Origin: Pseudomonadota bacterium | GTDB lineage: Bacteria > Desulfobacterota > Desulfobulbia > Desulfobulbales > Desulfocapsaceae | Direction of reading: 5' to 3' | Length of the DNA stretch: 64,000 nucleotides | Assembly (NCBI GenBank): GCA_018817385.1 | Contig: JAHIUA010000092.1 | Location: 1 to 64,000 of the forward strand | In this document: positions 54,354 through 62,107 of the stretch, one piece after another | How the letters are laid out: every line of letters starts with the position of its first letter | Position numbering within the stretch: the first letter of the stretch is position 1 | Made by a program: the position numbers and the translations under genes | The notes under the pieces: model-generated | The model's database searches: none | What the model saw: the letters and a program-made list of their open reading frames with translations, nothing else | Told to the model about the DNA's origin: nothing

Positions 54354-57300
54354 TCAACTCACCAGAAACCAGGTGATCAAATCAAAGTTATCAACCATAT
54401 ACTTGTCACTCACCTTAATGTTTTGTTTCACTTTTTTGAGAGCAGAAGGATCGCCAGATCGAAGTTTAGCAAGAATATCCTTTACTTCTTTTCCCATCCG
54501 TTTTTTAGTACCTCCATCTTCCTGTTTTTCTTCTTCAACAGCCTGACTGGTAAGCCAGGTTTTGATTGCATCCGCAAGTAATTGAATTGCTTGTTCTTCA
54601 CCTTTGTCTACACTTTGATGGACATAACGATTCTTATCCTTGTGGGCGCCGAGAGCATCAAGAACTTCTTTCTGGTTCAACAGCACAGGCTTGCCATTCA
54701 TATCAATATAAATAAGCTCATAAATCTGATATTCATGGATCGTTGCTTTTGGTGGCCTAGTAGGATAACCAAGAAGTGCAATAATCCCTTCATCTGAGCA
54801 GATAGCCTTGTCAGCAATGAATCCTGTATAAACTCCCTTAGGCATTTCGTAATATTTTTTGCCATTCTCCTTAATTTCAGCCAGTAAATCCTGCCTATAT
54901 CTTTCGAGAGAAAGATTATCAAAACCCAAACCCCGTTCGCTGGTTTCAATATCATCCCATGAGGTCTGCATTTGTTCCAGCATCCTTGCTTTCATCCTGT
55001 TTTCAAGATTCTCATCGGTAGCCATTTGTGCGAAGGTATCAGAAAACTCCAAATGTACTTCGGAGCCGGCTAACTTCATTGCCGCCATGCGGTGTTCGAT
55101 TCTTCCCTGCAAATTTAGATAGGTATTAATATTACTGGAAGGCCAAAAATTGATCCCAAATATTATTTTATTTGGAGAGCCTAGGCGATCAATACGCCCC
55201 ATCCTTTGAATAATCCTTACCGGATTCCAATGGATATCGTAATTAATGACAGTGTCAGCATCTTGCAGATTTTGTCCTTCACTGAGAGTGTCTGTTGCAA
55301 TTAGGATGTCAATGGGCTTTTGAATTTGCTTGTATGCCGGGTCGTTGTTATCAGCAAGCCAGGTAATCCACTCACCAAAAATCTCACTTTCGGTCAGGTC
55401 ATCTTGACTTCCGGAAAATTGCCATTCCTGCTCTTTAAATAATTTGGTGAAAGGTGCAAAACGTTGAAGAATTAGTTCAAAGTTTTTGGTCTCTTTGGAA
55501 GAAGTATCGGTTAAGGAGCCACTGCCGCTGACCATAGCAATCTTATTGAACCCTCGTGCTTTTAATTGTTCAAAAATATATTTAGCCGTATCTTTGTAAG
55601 CCGTGAAGATAACAATCTTTTTGTTGTAATTGTTTGTCGCAGAATTCTGCTTTGTGCGTATTTTTTCAATAAGTACCTGAAGTTTGTCGTCAGAACTTTT
55701 ATGATTATTAGGTTTGGTTATTTCCTTTTTAATTTTGTTGTCGAACCTGACTAAGTTAGCTAAGAGGTTATCAAGGGCATCGATGTCTTTTTTAAGATCC
55801 CTTTTGTATTGCTCAATTGTTCTTGCTGCATCTATCTCAGATAATTTTATTTTCCTCTTTTTCCCCAAAGTAAACTCCGAGACATCAGCTTCCAAATCGT
55901 CATCCTCAAACAAAAGGATTTCATTTTCGTCATCTAATTCAATATCCTTTTTGGCAGATTGGTAGGCTTTGATTTTATTTAGGGCATTCTGATGATGATC
56001 TCGGATTTTCTCAACAGTTGAATAAAATGAAAACCAAGACGATTCCAACCTCTTAACCATGAGGATATACATCATCTTGACAAGGAAAAATTCTCTTTGT
56101 TTCTCATCATGTAGGATATCTTTGTCGCCAGCTCCTTCCGTTTCAGCATAAAACGATGGCTGATATCCTGACAACATTGGGGGGAAATGGTTGAAGAGTT
56201 CTTCGAAACTCTCGAAATTCCCTATCTGGCGAGGTGTCACAAAAATATTCTCCGGCTTAGCTTTAATTGGAAAATTGAGACCGGTCTGCTGTCCTTCGAT
56301 CATCTTTCTTGTTCGAGCTACGGTAAGAGCATCAGTTAGCCTGAAAAAATTATCAGGAAGGTTTTTTATAAATGTGCTTATTTGGGGGTGTTCAAGTTCT
56401 CTCCATTCATTAAAGGCCTTTTGGGCGGCACGAAAGGTATAATCAAGATTCTTGATACTTAGTGAATCAGCAAAACCTCGATTGTCTCCTTGAACCATCA
56501 ACTTAAACTGATTGCGGATATCATTAAGGGAATTGTTGATTGGAGTTGCGGAAAGCATAAGAACCTTAACGTCCAAATTTAACTTTAGTATCTTTTCAAC
56601 CAAAAAAGCATATCTCTGGGATTTATCATTTCTTAAATTATGACTTTCATCTATAACGATTAGTTTTGGTTTGTCGTTGATAAATAATTTATCAGAACGA
56701 TCAGTGTATTTCTCCATCCGGTCAAGTTGCATATCCGTATGAAACCGAATAAAAAACTCGAATTGATCTTTTTCAAATTTTGAATTTTGATGCTTAATAT
56801 ATCGATGCCAGTTGTGTTGAAGTTTTTTCGGACAAATCAACACAATCTCTCTTCCTTGGAACTGGAAGAATTTCATAACAGCAAGTGCACTCCAAGTTTT
56901 TCCTAGACCAACTGCGTCAGCCAGGATGGCTCCATTATACTTCTGCAGCATCTTTATAAGGCTCAGCACGCCTTTTTGCTGAAACTGATATAATATTTGA
57001 TAGACGACAGTGTTCTCAAGTCTTCCTACTTGCCTGTTAAATTCAGGATTATCTTGTTCAGCTAATAATTGATTACCGAATAATTCAAAAAGGACCTTGT
57101 AATAAAGCTCTTTAGGAGTGTATTCAATGAATATTTTTTCAATTTCTTCGATTAGATATATTTTAAATGGCTTGGTAGATTTTGCCCCATTTTTATCAAT
57201 CGATGTTTTATTTTTATGGGCTTGCGGTTTTCCCCAGAGATCAGCAAACCACTTTTTGAGTTCTTTGTACTGATTGTTTTTTCCGGATTCAGCGATATTT

Positions 57301-57752
57301 AATTCAATATTACTGGTTGATTTTAGTCCAATACCAGCTTCTGTTAAATTTGAGCTTCCTGTAATAAAATAGTTATCCCGATTATCGTTGTTTTCTGGAG
57401 TAAAAAGATACGCTTTCGCATGGCAAAAGTTAGGTTCCAGAGTTTTAGCTACAACCTTATCCTGCTGAAGGAATTTAACAGCTTCTCTAGCAAGAATATT
57501 TAGCTTGAGAGAAGATTCTACTGTTATATTTTCATTCAACAAGTCTAAAGCTCTGCTTGTGTCTATCTGTGCATTTACAATATCACCAAGTACAAAACGG
57601 AATTCTGATATTTTGTCATTAACCTCTTGCGAGAGATACGCAAGTGCACCTACTGTGAAATAGCCAGTAACAACATCCAAAGTTCCTTCTTCAGTGTACT
57701 TTGAAAGCCACTCATGAACTTTTAGATTTTTGTTTTCGTTATCTAACAACAT
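54354..57752 (-). CDS. PLD-nuclease / SF2 (Snf2-like) helicase
   Basis: The 1132-residue protein has a PLD-type half-site at residues ~111-140 (HAKAYLFTPE with GSSNLTEAGI) and an SF2 helicase: Walker A ADAVGLGKTWSA at ~278-289, LIVIDESHNLRND near 370, MLSATPINNSLND, then the second lobe with DTLSEGQNLQDADTVINYD and RMGRIDRLGSPNK. It is of the same plan as the 39498-42785 protein but clearly a different sequence. It is followed 88 bases later by the methylase and then the ATPase, the helicase-methylase-ATPase arrangement of Hma-like defence loci. It most likely translocates on unmethylated invading DNA and degrades it. Confidence 0.85.
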   Translation of the reverse strand: MLLDNENKNLKVHEWLSKYTEEGTLDVVTGYFTVGALAYLSQEVNDKISEFRFVLGDIVNAQIDTSRALDLLNENITVESSLKLNILAREAVKFLQQDKVVAKTLEPNFCHAKAYLFTPENNDNRDNYFITGSSNLTEAGIGLKSTSNIELNIAESGKNNQYKELKKWFADLWGKPQAHKNKTSIDKNGAKSTKPFKIYLIEEIEKIFIEYTPKELYYKVLFELFGNQLLAEQDNPEFNRQVGRLENTVVYQILYQFQQKGVLSLIKMLQKYNGAILADAVGLGKTWSALAVMKFFQFQGREIVLICPKKLQHNWHRYIKHQNSKFEKDQFEFFIRFHTDMQLDRMEKYTDRSDKLFINDKPKLIVIDESHNLRNDKSQRYAFLVEKILKLNLDVKVLMLSATPINNSLNDIRNQFKLMVQGDNRGFADSLSIKNLDYTFRAAQKAFNEWRELEHPQISTFIKNLPDNFFRLTDALTVARTRKMIEGQQTGLNFPIKAKPENIFVTPRQIGNFESFEELFNHFPPMLSGYQPSFYAETEGAGDKDILHDEKQREFFLVKMMYILMVKRLESSWFSFYSTVEKIRDHHQNALNKIKAYQSAKKDIELDDENEILLFEDDDLEADVSEFTLGKKRKIKLSEIDAARTIEQYKRDLKKDIDALDNLLANLVRFDNKIKKEITKPNNHKSSDDKLQVLIEKIRTKQNSATNNYNKKIVIFTAYKDTAKYIFEQLKARGFNKIAMVSGSGSLTDTSSKETKNFELILQRFAPFTKLFKEQEWQFSGSQDDLTESEIFGEWITWLADNNDPAYKQIQKPIDILIATDTLSEGQNLQDADTVINYDIHWNPVRIIQRMGRIDRLGSPNKIIFGINFWPSSNINTYLNLQGRIEHRMAAMKLAGSEVHLEFSDTFAQMATDENLENRMKARMLEQMQTSWDDIETSERGLGFDNLSLERYRQDLLAEIKENGKKYYEMPKGVYTGFIADKAICSDEGIIALLGYPTRPPKATIHEYQIYELIYIDMNGKPVLLNQKEVLDALGAHKDKNRYVHQSVDKGEEQAIQLLADAIKTWLTSQAVEEEKQEDGGTKKRMGKEVKDILAKLRSGDPSALKKVKQNIKVSDKYMVDNFDLITWFLVS

Positions 57753-57813
57753 ATATTTACCTTTTTAATTATCGTTTATCATCTCATGGCTCAACTGTAT
57801 TTTAAGAAACAGC

Positions 57814-60800
57814 CTATATTCTAAAGTGTTGGGTTATAACATTTCTAACAATAAGACTATCAAAGCCGGCACTTTCTTTTGTAATGAGCAACCTGACATC
57901 AAAACCATGTTTCTTATACCAAGCATGTTTCACCTCTTGCCGATTACGGTACTCCTCTAAATGCAACATACCTTCATGTTCCCAATACCATACTTCTCCT
58001 CTCCAGTTAATGGTGAAATCGGGAAGCATCGTAGTTCCATCAGGCGCCCGCAAAGGCACTTCGTACGCAAAGGGTATATCTCGATCAAAAAGCATATTAG
58101 CGATGATCACTTCTGATTTTGACCGGACCATGTAATCAGCTAACGTCTTATGAATTTTGCCTTCCTCGTACCACTGGAACATATCCTGGAATTCTTCCGG
58201 TACTGGAGTGAAATTAAACAGAGAAGAATTTATTCGCAGTAGCTGAGAATTTTCCGGTCTCCTCAAGCTGTAAATAGGCCCCATATCTTCTTCAACCAGG
58301 AGAGTACAGTGGCTTTGTGCCCGAGTAAGACCGGTGTAGAAAAGCTCTTGTGACAACAAACCACGCTTGTGCTTTGGGAGAACAAAATAGACTCTCTCGA
58401 ATTCAGACCCCTGGGCTTTATGAACAGATATAGCATAGGCTAATTCCAGGTTTTCAGATACTTGGCTCTCTGATGAAAAATTGACCCAATAGTCTTGCTT
58501 ACGGCTAAATATCACCTGAAACTGGCTCATATGGAATTTCGACCATTTCCATTTCTTGTGATCATAACCGTGAACTTTTGTGTATCCTATCTCACCATTA
58601 AAGACTTCAAGGTCAGAAGCTTTTTTGGTTTTTGTATTATAGGCTTTCAACGGTTTTGAGCGTGAACGATTTCGTGTCTGAATGACTTTATCATTATATG
58701 TAATACTGCCCAGAGTTCCTTTTTTTTCAACCATCCACAAATTTTTATGACCCTGGATTATCTGGTTCAAATGCTCAATGCCAAAAAGTTCTCCACGATA
58801 CGGGGAGATCACCTGGCTACGTTCCGGCTTACCAATTTCATCAAAGAGTCCATAGTACTGATTCCAAAGGGTATCCGGTCGTTCTGGATCAAAGACTTTT
58901 CCAGTATCAGTCTTCATATCAGAAATCATGGTATCCAGGAGAAGTTTTTCCAGGGTGTCTGGATTATCCCAGAACAATACCCGCAAATCACCAGTTACAT
59001 CCCCACCTTCCTGAATTTTTGCTAATATCTCTTCTTCCTGTGCGTCAAAGTCACCTGATTTTTCATCAGCAAGAGCCCGGTGCTGGTAGATATTAGCTAG
59101 ATCGAGAATACCGGTTCCTTTATTGGTCAAACGGTTGTGAATTTGACGGATATTCGTTGTTAAAGCACCAACATTCTCTGGAAGGTCCGTTCTCAGCCAA
59201 TCAAGTAGATCAGAGAAAACCTTTCCCGTTCCAATAGGTGGTAATTGATTAGGATCACCAACAAAGATCAACCGCTGAACTGCGTTCAGATTTACAGCCT
59301 TAAAAAAGGTCGCAAGCATAGTCAGATCCAGCATTGAAGATTCATCAATAATGAATGTCGTTATGTTCTCCTCACGCTTTCCGCCATTTTGCTTAAAGGT
59401 GAAATTCTTATTTAACCAACCTCGTTGAGCAAGAAAGGCATGGATTGTACTTGCCTCCTTTCCTGTTTGTTCTCGGAGGCGATCAGCCGCCTTGCCAGTT
59501 GGTGCTAAAAGTTGAAAAGAAGGCTGAGCACCATGCGCCTTTTCTATTGCCCTAATTATAGCTTTAATAATTGTAGTTTTACCTGTTCCTGCAGCTCCTG
59601 AAAGTATTGCTAAGGGCCTGCGGAAAATCTTCTGACACACTTCAACTTGTTGTGTGATAGCTCTATCGTATTCTTCTGGATGCTCTTGCGCCAATGAGCT
59701 GTTTATTATCTTCAGGTAATTTTGCCAATGACTTGCGGTAACAGGGGATTGAAGGGTAATATCCGCTTGAGCTGCCATTTGGCGAAGGGCTTGCTCGACC
59801 ACACGTTCATCATCAAAAGTTGTTTTCCGATACAAATACAGATTATCTTTTTCTGTTCGATAACAAAGGGCCTTACAGATATCCTCTTTTTCAACTTCGA
59901 GATGCCGCTGGTTGAACTGAGCTCTTTTCCAGTCAGGCATAAAGCTGAGCTTATGATTTAGTCCGAACAAAACTCGTTCTGCCGAGAGGAATGTGTGCTG
60001 ACTGGCATGCTGCAACTGTTCAACACATAATGCTCGCAACCGTTGCCAATCATCCGGCTCAAGATCTGTTCCCTCCCCTAAGTCTGGCGATGGCAACATT
60101 CCATGATCTATTTGGCTAAAGGAAATTTGATCGTCTGCATCCTCACCGACATATTCCTCAGAGAGGATATAGGGGCTCTCAATAATACTTTCGTAATTGG
60201 AAATAATGCTGCAACTCTCTGGGCTTTCAATAATATTCTCGATTTGACGCACAGACAAATCAAATCTTGGCAAAATATCTTGCAACAACTTCTGCTGATG
60301 TTCTTCTAAATACTTCCACCTCTTCCGAAGAGAAGAAAACTCTTTTTTTGTGAGATCAATTCCTTGAATAGAACTCTCACCGCCTTCAAGGTATGAAAAA
60401 ATAGATTTTTTAACTTTCTCTTCCCCAACAATCGGAATTTGCTCTATGGCGTAATGAATGCCTTTACTGAATTTTAAATAATCAAGAACAGTTAATAGCC
60501 CTGGATATAAACCACGCTCCGACCAAAGCTCTGCCATTATCGAGGCAAGCCATTCCTGACGAATAGACCAATTCTCGGAAATATCACCTACCTCTTGTAA
60601 AACACCAACTATTTCGCTAAATCTTTCAATCAGCCCAAGGGCTCTATCATCAGAGAAACGACGAGTTGCATACTTAAAGTCACGTGAATTTTCTGGTGAA
60701 AATAAAATCTTGTTCAGAATTTCAGGATTATTAAAATATTTTTCATATGGTATACGGAGTCCTTGATTCGGATAATCGGAAGTAATGTTTCGAGCCCACA

Positions 60801-61410
60801 CATTTGGCCCATATCTCTCTTCCATTTGCTGAGATTGATTATCCCAAGTAATTTCCGCACCAACATCTTTTATTCGGCTTACACCGACTATCACATATTG
60901 ATGCTCATCATTTTCACTGAAGGGGTTACTGTAATTGGCGTAGTAAAAAATGAGACTTTTCCCAGGAGAAATATCCTTAAAAAAACTATTTGCCCCATCT
61001 CTTCTAGCAACAGAATCATACTTGGGTGTCCCCTTATCACGAGAAGGATTTTGCACCTCGTCTACATACATCTCCTCATATGGCCAGATACATACAGTGT
61101 ATGCAGGCAGTTTCCATTTTTTTGTTTCTGTACCGTCATTAAACCACGAAGGCGGCGGGTTATATGTGGTCAGTTGTTGATCGCCAAATGCATTACAACT
61201 CCAGATACAAGGTGGTATGTAATCATCAAATTTTGTTGGAGATTCCCCAGCATGAGCCACCTCAATATCTATATCACGGCGTTTAGCTATCATATCTCCC
61301 GGGAAAGAATATTGACCAACACAGTAAGTATTCGAACGGGGGTCACTGCATATCTTGCCGTTCCAGCCATTCTGGTGCCAAGCTAATCTTGCGGATATAT
61401 GTTTTGTCAT
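57814..61410 (-). CDS. RecD2-like SF1B helicase with C-terminal nuclease
   Basis: The 1198-residue protein has an unrecognised N-terminal ~550 residues. A RecD2-type SF1B helicase follows, with Walker A ILSGAAGTGKTTIIKAII near 605-620, FIIDESSMLDLTML, RLIFVGDPNQLPPIGTG and, in the last part, AYAISVHKAQGSEFERVYFV and LFYTGLTRAQSHCTLLV. The C-terminal ~110 residues look like a T7-exonuclease-type PD-(D/E)XK fold: VRSKSEVIIANMLFDRDIPF, LPDFTINWRGEVWYWEHEGM. This may let it unwind and cut. It precedes the PLD-helicase by 61 bases. The N-terminus probably provides target or signal recognition. Confidence 0.83.
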   Translation of the reverse strand: MTKHISARLAWHQNGWNGKICSDPRSNTYCVGQYSFPGDMIAKRRDIDIEVAHAGESPTKFDDYIPPCIWSCNAFGDQQLTTYNPPPSWFNDGTETKKWKLPAYTVCIWPYEEMYVDEVQNPSRDKGTPKYDSVARRDGANSFFKDISPGKSLIFYYANYSNPFSENDEHQYVIVGVSRIKDVGAEITWDNQSQQMEERYGPNVWARNITSDYPNQGLRIPYEKYFNNPEILNKILFSPENSRDFKYATRRFSDDRALGLIERFSEIVGVLQEVGDISENWSIRQEWLASIMAELWSERGLYPGLLTVLDYLKFSKGIHYAIEQIPIVGEEKVKKSIFSYLEGGESSIQGIDLTKKEFSSLRKRWKYLEEHQQKLLQDILPRFDLSVRQIENIIESPESCSIISNYESIIESPYILSEEYVGEDADDQISFSQIDHGMLPSPDLGEGTDLEPDDWQRLRALCVEQLQHASQHTFLSAERVLFGLNHKLSFMPDWKRAQFNQRHLEVEKEDICKALCYRTEKDNLYLYRKTTFDDERVVEQALRQMAAQADITLQSPVTASHWQNYLKIINSSLAQEHPEEYDRAITQQVEVCQKIFRRPLAILSGAAGTGKTTIIKAIIRAIEKAHGAQPSFQLLAPTGKAADRLREQTGKEASTIHAFLAQRGWLNKNFTFKQNGGKREENITTFIIDESSMLDLTMLATFFKAVNLNAVQRLIFVGDPNQLPPIGTGKVFSDLLDWLRTDLPENVGALTTNIRQIHNRLTNKGTGILDLANIYQHRALADEKSGDFDAQEEEILAKIQEGGDVTGDLRVLFWDNPDTLEKLLLDTMISDMKTDTGKVFDPERPDTLWNQYYGLFDEIGKPERSQVISPYRGELFGIEHLNQIIQGHKNLWMVEKKGTLGSITYNDKVIQTRNRSRSKPLKAYNTKTKKASDLEVFNGEIGYTKVHGYDHKKWKWSKFHMSQFQVIFSRKQDYWVNFSSESQVSENLELAYAISVHKAQGSEFERVYFVLPKHKRGLLSQELFYTGLTRAQSHCTLLVEEDMGPIYSLRRPENSQLLRINSSLFNFTPVPEEFQDMFQWYEEGKIHKTLADYMVRSKSEVIIANMLFDRDIPFAYEVPLRAPDGTTMLPDFTINWRGEVWYWEHEGMLHLEEYRNRQEVKHAWYKKHGFDVRLLITKESAGFDSLIVRNVITQHFRI

Positions 61411-61576
61411 TTTTCTATTAGTTTTTAAAGCAACCCCTACCTAAATATCACGGCAGGTATGAGTGATCCAGGTTGAACTTGTCAGACGTTCTGACTTTGC
61501 AATTCCTAGCGTGCTAAATTAGTTAGTTGAACAACCAAGCAAGGCTTCTTGAATCGTGCAGTACTTATAAGCCCCA

Positions 61577-61804
61577 CTAAATCATTTCTACCCCTATAAA
61601 ACGATCTGCTGGGTCAAAATCAGGCTTGGAAATTTTTATGTCATCCACCTCACTCTCAGGTATAACCTCGCCAATTTCATCAATTGAAAAACTTAAACCA
61701 TAAGCAAACGCAAGCCTGTTATATTCAGTTGACAGTGCACAAAGCAGGGCATGTAAGTTCGTGAGACGTGGAGGCTTCCTTTGTGAAAAAAAAGCTGAAA
61801 TCAG
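61577..61804 (-). pseudogene. 3' remnant of an unidentified gene
   Basis: On the minus strand a 75-codon stretch reads LTNLHALLCALSTEYNRLAF and AYGLSFSIDEIGEVIPESEV, ending KPDFDPADRFIGVEMI and a stop at 61577. It has the composition of real coding DNA, but an in-frame stop lies directly upstream (61805-61807) and no start codon fits. It is therefore the tail of a gene whose front has been lost. The parent family is unknown to me. It lies in the 700-base gap between two defence genes. Confidence 0.5.
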
Positions 61805-62107
61805 TTAATTTTTCAAGTCTTAACGTTACCAATATTTTGTTTCTTTACTTAATAACATTTTCAAATTTTATAACAAAAACTATACCCAGAGGCACTCTAC
61901 CATTCAGACCAATGGGGCATATCTCCAAAATGTAAATTAATCTACATGTTCAGTCTAACCCACCAATACCAAACGTTTTAAAATATGAAAAACAAATAAA
62001 TACTATCTTATCTCTGTACTTTTCAGCTAAATTTAATTTTATTTTTTCTAAGTTCTATTATCAGCATAAGTACGGATTTACTCTTTAAATTGAGCGCTCT
62101 CTTTGTT
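61805..62107. other. AT-rich intergenic region
   Basis: No gene is visible between the remnant and the sacsin-type gene. The DNA is AT-rich and probably holds the promoter of the RecD2-like gene and what follows. Confidence 0.4.
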
